Of a stretch of 64,000 bases of DNA, positions 33,620 through 44,614 are shown one piece after another (position 1 is the first letter of the stretch; every line of letters starts with the position of its first letter). Under the pieces are notes generated by a model. That model ran no database searches. It worked only from the letters and a program-made list of their open reading frames with translations, and was not told where the DNA came from. The stretch spans positions 503,001 to 567,000 of the forward strand of contig WPIO01000172.1 of the NCBI GenBank assembly GCA_009760855.2, given 5' to 3'. Position numbers and translations under genes: made by a program. Origin of the DNA: Cristatella mucedo (Eukaryota > Bryozoa > Phylactolaemata > Cristatellidae).

Positions 33620-33832
33620 GATTAGAATTTTACATTTTCTTACTTTATATTTTGGAATACCTTTGTAAGGCGCACGACCGAAAAAGAGACGTGATGTCAC
33701 AAATAAATTGACCTACTTGGATGTGGTAGCCCTGTCTAGTCACTTAGAGTAGGCCAACATGACTGCGACTGGTGCAGTTGTTTAGTTAATGTTCAATTTT
33801 GAACAGGACACACAACTGCTTCCGAAGGTAAA
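33620..33832 (-). mobile_element. LINE A internal fragment (duplicate)
   Basis: Counterpart of 7901-8096. ACCTACTTGGATGTGGTAGC...AACATGACTGCGACTGG landmarks. Confidence 0.6.
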
Positions 33833-34439
33833 GGGTACATGCTTGCCAAGCACACTATGAGTCATAAGCTTTATAATTCTTAATAAAACAAGGTGGGCTC
33901 ATTACTAATGGTTTAATCGTTATTCCGAATGAGAAAGTTTGTTGTCATCCTAGTGTGAACTTTAGCAATATTCTACAACATAATAGCACTGCATTTTTCG
34001 TCAGTGTAGAACAGAAAGTCAAGATCTTGTCTCGGATAAAGCATTGGAAAGAGAGAGACTGGGAGAGAGAGAGAGAGAGAGAGAGAGGGGAAAAAACTGT
34101 GCGTCCGTTAACATGCATGCTCCAAATTTTCCCCAGTTAGCAATGTAAACAAAATGCTGCATATGCTGTAGCTACAGAAGACTTTGTGCAGGACTGCATT
34201 ATACTCTCAGTCCATAATAAAGATTGCATCCTCCAAACTTGCGTAAAAATTTAGCACAGTGTTATAAAGTAACCCATTCTTGTTTTTTAGTCACTTGTGC
34301 AAAGGCCAAATAACCTTCCAAGGCTTCCCGTAGTGAGTGACTTTGTTTAGATGCTCGCATAGTGTGATCAAGATTTTACATAAACCTGAATTAGGCCTTC
34401 GCGATTAGAAAATATTACAATTAATGGCTCTTTAATATC
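33833..34439. other. Host spacer with (GA)n
   Basis: A (GA)n microsatellite lies at about 34049-34088. Nothing else recognised. Confidence 0.6.
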
Positions 34440-34740
34440 ACAATCTAGGTTTGAAATGAGCGTTGCCTTTCCAATATCTGAATCACACTTGGTTTACCAA
34501 TAACTAATACATTAGTTTTTTCGTCATTTTATTTAAGAAAGTTTGCTGTCATCCATGTGGGAATGTCATCGACTTTATGCTGCAGGGTGTCAAGAGTTCA
34601 ACGTACTTGATAAATGGGAGGTACCAAAGCAAAGTTTCAACTGAGTTTCATCTGCATGGAAGTTAAAGCTTAGATTATGCTTGGCGATCAAATCGGCAAG
34701 ATGGGGTGTGTACACTGTGAAAAGGAGCGGGCAGATAATT
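34440..34740 (-). mobile_element. LINE A 3' part of an inverted copy
   Basis: Minus-strand LINE A from just after the GVPQGS/LFTV block downstream through the RT box region. It meets plus-strand LINE A sequence head on at 34740/34741. Confidence 0.75.
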
Positions 34741-35213
34741 AAGAAAGCGACACTAGACCGAGAGAACTTTAGCAGCTTTTCCCAGTCTCACTGCTACCGT
34801 TCCTTTCAAAGGCAGTGGAACGAGTTGTGGCAGACCAGCTGAACTCTAACGTTTAAACTTTAAGCCTAGCAGTCAAGTTCCAGTCTGGTTTTGGAGCTAA
34901 GCACTCCACAGAAACACCATCACTTACATCGACCGTCTCGGGAATGCAGACTTGGGTCAAGTCTCTCTGCTGGTTTTGCTTGATCCTTTAGCTTGATCTT
35001 TTTTTTTGATAGTAGTGATCCCTAAGTATTTATCTAGCACTTCTTATCTCGCCGGTGCATCACTGGTTGTGCACTGCAATGGTTCAAGTCCTATCTCAGC
35101 GGGAGACTCCACAGTATTTATGTGAATGGACAAAGGTAATCTGAAAAGCTATTGAAGTACGGAGTACCTCAACGCTCTGTGCCCGGTCTGCTTTTTTTCA
35201 CAGTGTCAAAGTC
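34741..35213 (+). mobile_element. LINE A 5' part, inverted relative to neighbour
   Basis: Plus-strand RT segment from LKKAT...(E/R)ENF through the CTATCTCAGCGGGAGACTCC block to TTTTTTTCACAGTG. It ends at the ORF2 point where the adjacent minus-strand piece starts. This is the arrangement expected from twin-primed (5'-inverted) integration. Confidence 0.7.
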
Positions 35214-35219
35214 AAAGCA

Positions 35220-35460
35220 GCACGAAGCCCTGAGGTATCCCATACTTAGGTGGCTCCTCGAATGATCGTTATCCACTCACATCAATGCTCTCCTCCCACT
35301 AAGATGTGATCCAAACCATTGCAATGCAGTGCCAGTGACGCCTGGCGAGATTAAAGACTTTAAGAAGAATTTCGTGGTCAATAGTATCAAATGCTGCGAG
35401 AGATCAACTGTAAGAAGCAGTTAGACTTTACCCAAGTCTGCATTAATAAGGTAACAAATT
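35220..35460 (-). mobile_element. LINE A RT fragment
   Basis: Minus-strand piece covering the region from AFDTIDH to YGVPQG (the plus strand shows AATTTCGTGGTCAATAGTAT and TGGCTCC...). It overlaps in content with the piece at 34741-35213, so it is a separate insertion. Confidence 0.7.
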
Positions 35461-35464
35461 AGCC

Positions 35465-37982
35465 CTGCCTTGTTGAGGCCGTTCAGCCCAGGCCAGGCCC
35501 TCGGCTCTGTGAGCTTATCCCCAGAGCTTGGACACCATGAAGCTCTGAATGATGGCGTTTTTCAGCGCTTTATTGTTCGTGACAGCCATCGTCACGAATT
35601 CGCAGGTCATGTCTCCAGGCAGACGCTAAGATAGACAAGACTCTTACCTGCCTTGGTCCAGAGCCACGCCGGGCTGATCTAATTCCCAGGGCTAACAGTC
35701 GCCATGCTGAGGAAGCTCCCAAGCTCTTCGTCGGTTCCGGGCCCGTGCTGCCGCCAACGGCGAAGACCGTGTCTAGTTGGTGTCAAGCATAGGTGGTGGC
35801 GAGCGATGGCCAAAACAGTCTTGTCTGGCGAGCATGCACGTCGCCAGCACCTCGCCCATCCGGCTGGCTTGGGTCTTGTGTGCGATGGCCGAGTTTCACC
35901 ACAAGCGGACGAGATCGAGGCCCCAAAGCGTCAAATGAGAAGTTCGCCGATGCGAAGCTCGGCAGGCCTCACGAAAATGGCAGAGGTCGATGAGGGCCTC
36001 GTCAGCCGGCTTCAGTGCTGCCACAGAGACCAAGCGTTCATTGCAGAGGTAGGTGGAGTCCTCCGAAGGGCATCGAGCTTCGGCCCAGGGGCGAGAGGGC
36101 AGGCCTTAAGGAGATTCGAGTCCCTAGTGGGGGAGTCATAGGCCTGCACTATCTCCGCCCGTGGCTGCCCGACCCCTTGCGGGGCTCCCAGTCAGTGTAA
36201 GCATATGCACTCAGACAGCTCCGGCATGCTGCAGCACCTGCAGGATGACCAAGGCTGGGATGACACGTGCACTGGCGCCCAATCACACTGAACTCTTAGG
36301 GCCTGAAAAGGAGCTTGAGGGCTAATGCAGCGTCTTCGGCTGCCGACACGAGTAGCTAGAGGCCCTCCACGGTCTCTGAGAAGAGTGCCAGGTCGGCAGC
36401 TAGCGCCAAGATGCAGAGCCGGGTGTCGCCCCTTTGGAAGCCGGCGTAGATCCTGTAGGTGATTAGCTCCATCGCCAGATCGACTAGAATTGGCGACATC
36501 GGGTCACTCTGCCGGACGAAAGTGCTGGTGGTGAAGGAGGCAAAGCTGCTGCCGTTTATTTGGAACTCCAGCTTTGAGCCGGGGCAGAGTCACTTCACGA
36601 AGGAGCAGAATGCCTCATTCAGGCCGACGTGCAGCAACAGATGGTGTAGTGCGTCGTGTGGAACGCTCCCGACGGCTTCCTGGAGGCCGGGAACGGCAAG
36701 TACATTTCTCAGCTACCCTAGAGGCATGCTGCCTCCTCGAAGACGCTCTCAACGAGGAGTGACTGCTCGAGGCAGCCCTCGAGGCCTGGGACGAAGCCAC
36801 TCTGGGATGACAGCGAAAAGCATCACTACTCAGCTTAGAGGCCAGTTTAGACCCTAGCTTAGAGGCTAGTAGCCGTTTACGACGATATTGATGAGCTTGC
36901 CGCTAGGATTGAGGAGGCCAGAATCCATGTGGTCGGAGCCGCTGTCCAGTCGGTAATCCATGTGGTCGGAGCCCGGTGCGCCGTTAAATGCAAGGCGAAT
37001 GATGGCGATAACCTCCTCGGCTGTAGAGGCGCTATGAGGTTGGAAGGTGCCTGATGTGCAGATACTATCAAGGAGGCTAGGAGCCTGCTTGTGTAGGGGG
37101 CGAACACCGGTCTGGCTGGGGATTTTGTCTGCCCATGGGCCAGGCATACTGCAGCGTCGCCTGTGTATGCTGTCGACGCTTGCAGCATGGCTCTCCTTAT
37201 AGCTCAGGCTTGGTTGGTTCTGTAGAGCCTCTGCAGGTTCAAGGCTCTCTGCGAGTACCAAGGCCAAGGGCCGGCGGAGCTCTCGGATTGCTCCGCCTCC
37301 GAGTTTGGGCGGCTGGAACGCCTCTTTCGGTCCCGGGTGAGTGACCGAGATAGAGCCAGCCAATATAAGCTGACCAGCACAGTGTGGCCGCGAAGCCCCT
37401 ACAGTAACTGGCGTGCTCTGTCTCGTGTCCAGTCAGTGGTGCAGGCCTCAGGGGGCCGACGACCAGTGTGCCGAGAGGTGCTGGCAGGTAGGGGTCTTTG
37501 GAGCTCCTGCGATGCCTGTGACGAGGCGAGTCGGCCAGCGGTGGTAAGGCTGGCAACCGGGCTGCTTCCTGCGTCAGTCTGTCGACGCCTTGGGGCCTGG
37601 TTGGGGACACAGCAGGCAGCGGCTGGCCGTTCCTTGGCAGGAGGCAAGCAGCGAGGCTGCATCGGGAGGGCTGAGCGGCTTCTTCTGGAGGTGCAGAGGA
37701 AGAGGTGGCTGAGGTTAGAGCGTGTTGGGTGGATGTGGAACGACGGGAAAGTCGTGAGAGAGCACGTGGGTGGTCTCTGACGTATGCTCTACACGAAGCC
37801 GGCTTGGGGAGAGGACAGACGGTTCCGACTTGGTAGGAGTGGGCGTGGTCATATCGAGGGCTTACCATGTGCACCCGGTAGGTGCAAGGTGAGCGAAGAC
37901 GAGAAAGAGCTGATGCAGGGGCAGCGAGGGCGGCGAATCGAAGCGAGAAGTTGTGGAGGTTCGAGAAATGAGAGTGAGGTTG
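35465..37982 (-). mobile_element. R2/NeSL/R4-type LINE remnant
   Basis: A GC-rich minus-strand segment unlike the L2 elements around it. Reading down the minus strand: an N-terminal Pro/Ser/Arg-rich frame (38003-37239), a linker (37363-36866) with a block like the RT entry region (EEVIAIIRLAFNGAPGSDH), then RT blocks at about 36760-36370. These are LLVESVFEEAA, VGSVPHDALHHLLLHVGLNE, KLEFQINGSS, RQSDPMSPILVDLAMELI and LALAADLALFSE. The GSVPH and RQxDPxSP pattern is typical of restriction-endonuclease-bearing LINEs (R2, NeSL, R4). The catalytic YADD is altered to LAAD and stops are present, so it is dead. The downstream 35465-36300 part is too decayed to confirm an endonuclease. Confidence 0.75.
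36370..36760 (-). pseudogene. R2/NeSL-type reverse transcriptase core
   Basis: Core RT blocks of the element above, read on the minus strand in one main frame with a stop at about 36590. In order: GSVPH; FQINGSSF; RQSDP (canonical RQGDP, G lost) and LALAADL (canonical AYADDL, catalytic aspartate lost). Genes on the plus strand over this segment are shadows. Confidence 0.75.
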
Positions 37983-39345
37983 GCTGCACCTCAATGTCTG
38001 CATTCAAGCAGGTCACTAGTGATCTCGTGCTGAAGATTATTTCCCAATCCAAGAAGACAACTAGTCATTTGGATCCTATTCCTACTGTCCTGCTTCTAGG
38101 TTGCATGAATCTGCTGCTGCCATGCATTACTAACATCGTAATAATGTCATTAGCCTCAAGACATGTCGCAGGACCTTTAAAAAAGCTGTATTCAGCCCAC
38201 TTCTCAAGAAACCTGCATTTGACATAGAGAACTTGAGCAGCTACCGCACAGTCTCTTCTCTCATTCTTATCAAAAAATTTTAGAACGAGTCGTGGCAGAC
38301 CAGCTGAACTCAAATATTGAAACTTCAAACTTTGCAAGTAGGTTCAAATCTAGCTTTAGAGCTAATCGCTTCACAGTGTCAGCATTGCTTCGCCTATACT
38401 GCGAGCTACTTAAGAATGCCCACATAGGTAGAGTGTCTCTGCTGGTTTTGCACAATCTTTCGGCAGCTTTGGATACTATCGATCACCAAATTCTTCTAGA
38501 GTTCCTCTCATCTCGCCTGGGCATCACTGGCACTGCTCTGCAATGGTTCAGGTGCTCTCTCAGTGTGAGAGACTTCCGAATTGTTGACATGAATTGACAA
38601 AGATCATCCGAGATACCTCTGAAATATGGGTTACGTCAGGGCTTCGTATTTGGTCCGGTTCTTTTCACTGTTTATACTCTCCCTCTCGCCGATGTGATTG
38701 CTAAGCACAATCTAGGCGTTCATATTTATCCGTATGACACTCATTTGTACCCTTGCTTTCATCCCTTCGAGTACCTCGAATTCTCTCAACTCCCTTGCTG
38801 CATGTATTGATGACAACCGCACATGGATGGCAACCAATTTTCTTAAATTACGTGACGATTAAATTAACTTACTATATATGGGAACAGCAAGCGTGACACA
38901 GAAATTGGAAAGGCTGTCGCTCTAAATCGGCTCTGCAACAATATTTGCTGTAAAATATGCACGGAATCTAAGTGTGGTGTTCCAAAGTGACCTTTCGTTG
39001 GACGGCCACATCAGCTCTGCAATCAAGTCCGCCTAATTTCAGCTACTTAACATTACTAAAAAATTTGGGCTTGTTCGGATGAGGATGCCACATCCAAGTT
39101 AGTCCCTGAATTTGTGATATTCCGTCTTGACTTCTGTAACTGACTGCTTGCTAGCCTACCGGCATGTGCAATAAGGGGTTAACAGGTGCAACATCCTATA
39201 GCTAGACCTGTCAGTCGTGAGCTTCACAGTTGCTACATCATAGCTTCTTCTAGCCGACCTCCACTGGCTTGCAGTCAGGTAACGGATCAACTTCAAGGTT
39301 CTGTTGCTCACTTTTAGGTGGTTTCATTCTTTGGTTCCTGCCTAT
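37983..39345 (+). mobile_element. LINE A, RT region, split copy
   Basis: Plus-strand LINE A starting at CACCTCAATGTCTGCATTCA and covering the linker end, RT and much of the C-terminus, with many stops. Frame at 38292-38597: LNSNIETSNFASRF, SSRLGITGTALQWF. It is interrupted at about 39346 by a minus-strand LINE A and continues at 39970-40466. Confidence 0.8.
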
Positions 39346-39353
39346 CTATCTAT

Positions 39354-39955
39354 CTATAATAATAATAATAATAATGATAATTCACTTGATAAAGCGCCCC
39401 AGTGAACTTCATCTCTTCCTAGGTGCTTTACATTTGCTGCTAAGGGAAATGCAATTGAATGGTAAGTAAAATCATGCTTGAAAAACACAAAAATAAATAT
39501 TCTGGCTACGTGTGACATGCACAGGGTGAGCATGCAAATGTGGTTAGTGGCAGCATGCACAGTGTCAGCATGCATAAGCACATGAAGGTTGAATCACAGG
39601 GACCCAATAAATGCTGTCCTAAATATGTGTGTTTTTAAGTTCCTTTTAAATGTGGTCAAGTCAGGGGATGATATGACACAAGTCGGGACAGAGTTCCAGA
39701 TTTGTGAGCTTATGAACTAAATGCACGGTCTCCAAAGGATTTAAGGTTTGTACGAGGTATTTGTAGACTGTTGGATTCCGAAAAGCAGGCAGTACTATGC
39801 TTGGCCTGATGGGGTAGTATATCTGAGAGACAGGCTGCAGACATGTAATGAAGGGACCTAAAAGTGAGCGACAAAACCTTGAAGTCAATCCGTTGCTTGA
39901 CTGGTAGCCAGTGCAGGTTGGCGAGAAGTGGAGTAATGTGGCAACTGCGACGCTC
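39354..39955 (-). mobile_element. LINE A 3' end nested in LINE A
   Basis: Minus-strand 3' part with (AAT)n tail at 39357-39378, double-stem terminus, 3' UTR and ORF2 C-terminus. It sits in opposite orientation between the halves of the plus-strand copy. CTATCTATCTATA-like sequence is present at both flanks and may be the target duplication. Confidence 0.8.
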
Positions 39956-39969
39956 TATCGCGCGACGTA

Positions 39970-40466
39970 TTTATCAGATCTATCTATAGAGCGACGTATC
40001 TATCAGATCATCTGCTCTACCAAGCCAAGCATTGTATCAGCCAATTTTCGTAATGTAACTGTTCGCCAATACCTCGTACAAACTTCAAATTATTTATAGA
40101 CCGTGCGTTTAGTTCGTATGCTCCCAAAGCCTTTAACTCACTCCCAACTTGCAGCATGACTTTCTTAACTTGACCACATGTAAAAGGAACTTAAAAACGC
40201 ACACGTTCAAGATAGCATTTATTTTTTCCCATGATTCGTTTTTTATCTTCTTACGTGTGCTGACACTGCAAGCTGCCACTAACCAATATGCATGCTGACC
40301 CTGTGCATGTCACTCCTAATGATGTTATTCATGTTGTTTTTCGATTATGATATCCCTCACCATTCGATCGTGTTTACTTAGCAGCAGATCTAAAGTGCAT
40401 AGACAGAGTTTGAGTTCTCTCAGGGTGCTTCGTCGACTGCATTATTATTGCTTTTATTATTATTAG
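39970..40466 (+). mobile_element. LINE A, C-terminus and 3' UTR
   Basis: Right-hand continuation of the 37983 copy: ORF2 end, 3' UTR (TGCATGCTGACCCTGTGCAT), terminal stems and ATT tail. About 15 bases around GACGTAT(T/C)TATCAGATC are repeated at its left edge. Confidence 0.8.
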
Positions 40467-40789
40467 CTCTCATTACTCGCACCATCTAACTATGCGAGTG
40501 CCTAAGTTTTACCCATTGTTCGCTATTAATTGATATCAATCGATGGCAACGACCCGGAAAATACGCCAATTTATAACGGTCCATTACAAATGGACCGACA
40601 GCTGCTGAGAGAAGCTTCAACCTTTCTTGCGTATTGCAGAGCGCTGCAATAAAAATGCAAGCACGCCCTTTTAAACAACCAAGAGAGCACAATTAAGGGC
40701 CCGTCAATGGCACCATTATTTGGCCCTATTTGGGTGTGCACATAACACTGTGGACTCTAGTATTCAATAAAAACTGGAGCTGGGCCCAA
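40467..40789. other. No recognised feature
   Basis: Unassigned sequence. Small minus frame 40486-40692 has no recognised domain. Confidence 0.4.
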
Positions 40790-41245
40790 TTTATTTCTAT
40801 TTGCTGCGGGTGGCTTCGCTGTGGAATGGAGTAAAGGCATCTGGTTCTGGATGAGTAGTCTGCTTTGACTGGGAAATACATTTCAGGATATGGTTACTTG
40901 CGGCCTCCGTGAAGGTAGACATCAAGGTAGTGCAAGGAATCTGTGGGCATGAGCCCTGTGTTGAATTAATTGAGGGACAGGAGTCCACAGGAAATGCTGC
41001 AATCCTAAGGACGGACTCACTGATCTCTGTCTTGCTGACATAAAAGCTAGAGAAGCGATCAGCTAGGTAGCCAAAAGCATCACTTGGAGCTAATTTGGTA
41101 GTAGTTAATGAGGCGGTTGATGGTTGACATAAGAATTTTTGGATTGTGTATCTTTAATTCAACAATAGTTTTGTAAAAGCTTGATTTGGAATTTAATAGG
41201 ATTGACTGCCATGATTGACAACAATCTTGGCGTGTTTGAAGAAAT
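40790..41245 (-). mobile_element. LINE A-related linker fragment (divergent subfamily)
   Basis: The minus-strand frame 40988-40797 reads LMSTFTEAASNHILKCISQS, which aligns with the LINE A linker MSAFKQVTSDLVLKIISQS. The upstream part matches the segment equivalent to 1-130. Divergence suggests a sister subfamily. Confidence 0.65.
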
Positions 41246-41554
41246 CAATTGACGAGGTCAACCGCAATATTCTATAGGCAGTGGCAGAACCATGAAAGTG
41301 ATGCCCGGTTTGACTTGTACCCGTGTATATTATCTAGAAGAGGTTTGATGTGGCAATCGTTGCGTATGCCCGATCCTGTAAAACGGCATTCTTCGGCTGT
41401 GCAATGTAGATATGAGTTAAAGATGTGCACTCGCCAGTAAAGGTGTGGGTGTTCCTTATCTCTGCCTGTCACCCCCGTTCACGGGTGCATCGGCGCAGCC
41501 TCAGCCACTCGCTGTCCTAGCTTCAATGTACTAGCTTTATCTTTGGTCCGCCAC
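41246..41554. other. No recognised feature
   Basis: Short overlapping frames on both strands; no domain or repeat assigned. Confidence 0.4.
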
Positions 41555-42080
41555 GAATCTATATTTCAAGCCAATTCAGCAGGAGATACGCAGGTAGAGC
41601 CGATTTACTAATTTCCTAATCACACTTGGATTGCCCACAAATAGTAAATTGGTTTTTATCAAACTACACTTTAAGAACGCATATGCCATCCATGTGCCGA
41701 TTTTATCATTGCAAGAAGCAAGCGAGTTTAGAAAATTCGACTTGATGGAGAGCTAGGAGGGATCAAAGCAAAGGTACACCAAAGTGTCACCTGCATAGAA
41801 GTGAAAACCAAGATTTTGCTTAGCTATTACATCGGCGAGAGGGAAATCATAAACCGTGAAAATAACCGAAACAATTCTCCTAGTGCTCAGGTACCCTACA
41901 AGTCAGTGTTTCCTCGGATATTTGTTGGTTTGCATTGTTACTCGATAGTCTCCCAATAAGAATGAACCTGAATCGTTGCAGTGCAGTACCTGTCATCCCC
42001 AGGTATAACGAGAGGCGCTTATTAAGGACTAGGCAATTGATAATATCAAAACCTGCCGAAAGATCAAGCAGAACAAGCAT
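41555..42080 (-). mobile_element. LINE A RT fragment
   Basis: Minus-strand RT region; the frame at 42080-41880 has LVLLDLSAGFDIINC, LYLGMTGTALQRFRF, GRL. Both ends truncated. Confidence 0.75.
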
Positions 42081-42099
42081 AGTTACTCTATCAAGCAGA

Positions 42100-42255
42100 G
42101 ATACTTATATTGTGTATGGCTTTTACGGTTTTGCTTAGTAGACCTAATCAAGTTTTATAAATTAACTCGATCGTGTTTCCTGCAGGAAGTTATAAGATGC
42201 CGAGATAGAGATTTAGTTATCTGAGGGCACTAAATCAAACGCCTTATTATATTAC
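42100..42255 (+). mobile_element. L2-type 3' terminus
   Basis: Ends with GAGATTTAGTTATCTGAGGG and ATTATATTA, matching the LINE A terminal stem region at reduced identity. Confidence 0.55.
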
Positions 42256-42264
42256 TATGTCCAC

Positions 42265-42525
42265 CGTAAACTATAGGGCCGTCAGGCTGAGGGCTTCTTC
42301 TTCCGTACAGACAAGCAAGGAAATCAGAAAAATCTGAGATTAAAGGGATCTTAGTAGCTGGGGGGATAGACTGCAGCTATCATCAGTAGTTTTCATCGGA
42401 TTAACTCAAAATGATATATTCGAAAGACTGCTTCGAGGGGTATGCCTACGGCGTGAAAATTAAGGATGATATAATGACGATTCCACCTCCAGTTTTGATG
42501 GATCTAGGGCAGTGGAATAATTATA
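42265..42525 (-). mobile_element. LINE A endonuclease, left part
   Basis: Minus-strand endonuclease (the plus strand has CACCTCCAGTTTTGATGGAT and GAAAGACTGCTTCGAGGGG) with a large internal deletion. Split from 43209-43590 by a nested LINE A 3' end. Confidence 0.75.
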
Positions 42526-43208
42526 AAAATTAAAATAATAATTCACTTGATAAAGCGCCCTAGGAGACCTCAATCTCTTTTTAGGCGCTTTATATTTGCT
42601 GCAAAGGGAAATGCGATTGAATGGTGAGTACTATCATGCTTGATTAACAACATAAATAATATGGTTAAAGGTGACATGCACAGGGTAAGCATACAAGTGT
42701 GGTTAGTGGCAGCATGCACAGTTTCAGCACGCATCAGTACATGAAAGACGAATCACAGGGACCCGCTAAATGCTGTCCTAAATAGGTGTGTTTTTAAGTT
42801 CTTTTACCATGATGTCAAATGAGGGAATATTCTGACGCAAGTCGGGAGTGAGTTCCGGGCTTTGGGAGCATGCGAACTAAATGCACGGTCTTCAAAGGAT
42901 TTTCAGGTTTGGGCGAGGTATTGGTAAACTGTTGGATTCTAAAATGCAGTTGGTACGATGCTTGGCCTAGTGAGGCAGTAGATCTGAGAGATAGGTTGGA
43001 GCCAAAGAATGAAGGGGAACCTAAAATTGAGCGACACACCTTGACTTCGATCCGTTGCTTGACTGGTAGCTAGTGCAGGCTGGCGAGAAGTGGTGAGATG
43101 TGGCAGCTGCGACGCTCGCGACAGACAAGCCCAGCTGCAGAGTTTTGAACCAGCTGTAGGCGCGTGATTGCACATTTAGGTAGCCCAGCAAGCAGTGAGT
43201 TATAGAAT
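42526..43208 (-). mobile_element. LINE A 3' end nested in LINE A endonuclease
   Basis: (AAT)n-type tail, terminal stems, 3' UTR and ORF2 C-terminus on the minus strand (frame 43039-42815 and 43175-42939). A GAATAA hexamer lies at both junctions and is the likely target duplication. Confidence 0.8.
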
Positions 43209-43590
43209 AAGGAGAAGCTTGTTGGGTAGCATCGCTTATCGTCGGACAGCTACCCGAATTTAACCAGTTTTCGGTTCAGGCGAGCACGTTGAGGCCTTTT
43301 CTAGAAACAAGGTCACTTTATTAATAGGGGTTTATTTCACTTAGTGCGAGGATTCCACAGACAAGCGTTAAGTTGGGCCGCCGAAGGTTACAGCAGGCCT
43401 GATGACCACTAAGTTAGAGAATCACTTGAGCAGCGCTTGAGGGAGAGCATGCTGAGTGGTTTGAAGCAATGCTGGGAACGCAAAGCGAACTGGTACTTAG
43501 TTCGCGCCGCCTCCCGCGTCGGCTTCAGGGCGCTTTCCTTTTGTCACTGCATATTATCACGGACCTTAGCAGCAACCACAGCATGTAAGA
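43209..43590 (-). mobile_element. LINE A endonuclease, right part
   Basis: N-terminal endonuclease and upstream ORF2 on the minus strand (the plus strand has GCGAGGATTCCACAGACAAG and TGATGACCACTAAGTTAGAG). Continues 42265-42525 across the nested insertion. Confidence 0.75.
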
Positions 43591-44500
43591 GTTTCATTCG
43601 AACGACAAATTAGAGGCGATAAATACGATGATAAAGACGACAGTATGTATGCACGATCATAACTAATGAGCAGCTTACAAGCAACCAACGAATCTCTTGC
43701 TGCCACCGGAGTGGGGGGAAGGACGACTCAGCTACTGTAAAGTGTAAGCGTTTAAATGTTCATAGGCATATAATTCCTTATGCGCAACGATCAAATAATA
43801 AGCAGATCGATTTTAAACAAGTTATGAGTGATATTTTGGTGAGAAAGTCTAGAAACGGATTGTTATTAGTCATCGTTGAATAATTGCTGCCTTAATCGAG
43901 CATGAACCAAACCGTAGCCGCATTAGTGAGCGTCGAGGACTTAAAGTAAATATGGGAGCAATCTTCATCCAAGTGCTATCCTATCATATAACTCAATGCC
44001 GACGGACTTCATAGCCTATCCTCACACAAGTCTCGTAAAACTAAAAGGCACCCTGAATCCATATCTTTAAAAAGCTAAGTATCCACTTTGCACAGGGTCG
44101 CCATACCTGTGATTTTATGCTTCAGTCTGTACGCCTCCTGAGGCTGTCCTAGTAAGCATAGAATATCTGGTAGCATAAATTTGCATCATCACCGCTTTTA
44201 ATTCGAAGTACCTAGAAAGATATTCGTTTTGTATAAAATGGATTTTCAAGTATAAAACAATAGCTATGACATTATAGCTACATGCCGAGCTCTCGTTAAA
44301 AATATATGATGCCTTATCTCACCTTGTTCAGTTGTCAGTGATGTTCGACTCCAGCCTCACACAAAGTTAGCTCTCATTTCCGCACACGTTTTCAGTTACT
44401 CAATTTAATAAAATTTCGTTCATTTTCGAATTTTAAGTTGTCAGTTGTCTACGAGGTGAGTGATTTATTTTATATGAAATGCTACCTGATCCTTTTTCAG
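43591..44500. other. Presumed intron of host gene
   Basis: No repeats recognised. AT-leaning. Ends in a clear acceptor (CCTTTTTCAG, 44491-44500). Confidence 0.45.
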
Positions 44501-44614
44501 ATCCTCCCCAGTCTCTAATGGGTGCTGGTGATAAAGAGTTGTTGTCCCGGCCTAGCATGGTGGCACTATGCCTTGGCCATGCCTTTTGGATCACTGCACC
44601 TTCCTTCTTCACCT
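44501..44614 (+). CDS. Candidate 38-aa exon with strong splice sites
   Basis: Bounded by acceptor CTGATCCTTTTTCAG and donor ACCT|GTAAGT, the best splice pair seen in the window. Only one of the three frames is open, and in that frame both introns are phase 1 (114 bp, class 1-1). The peptide contains PPQSLMGAGDKELLSRP and VALCLGHAFWITAPSFF, with one cysteine plus one completed by the donor codon. No domain is recognised. Phase and strand agree with the other candidate exons, so it may belong to the same gene. Confidence 0.5.

Larger units (their letters stand above)
29431..33832 (+). repeat. Segmental duplication, copy 2
   Basis: Direct-orientation duplicate of 3669-8096: exon half, intron R, LINE B' (minus), spacer, LINE B (plus) and LINE A (minus) fragments in the same order. 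Copies are about 25.8 kb apart. The shared LINE insertions show that all of them predate the duplication. Confidence 0.9.

Noticed and set aside
35704..38003. Plus-strand ORFs of 60-147 codons (35704-36141, 36459-36857, 37337-37780)
   Set aside because: Shadows of the GC-rich minus-strand R2/NeSL-type element.
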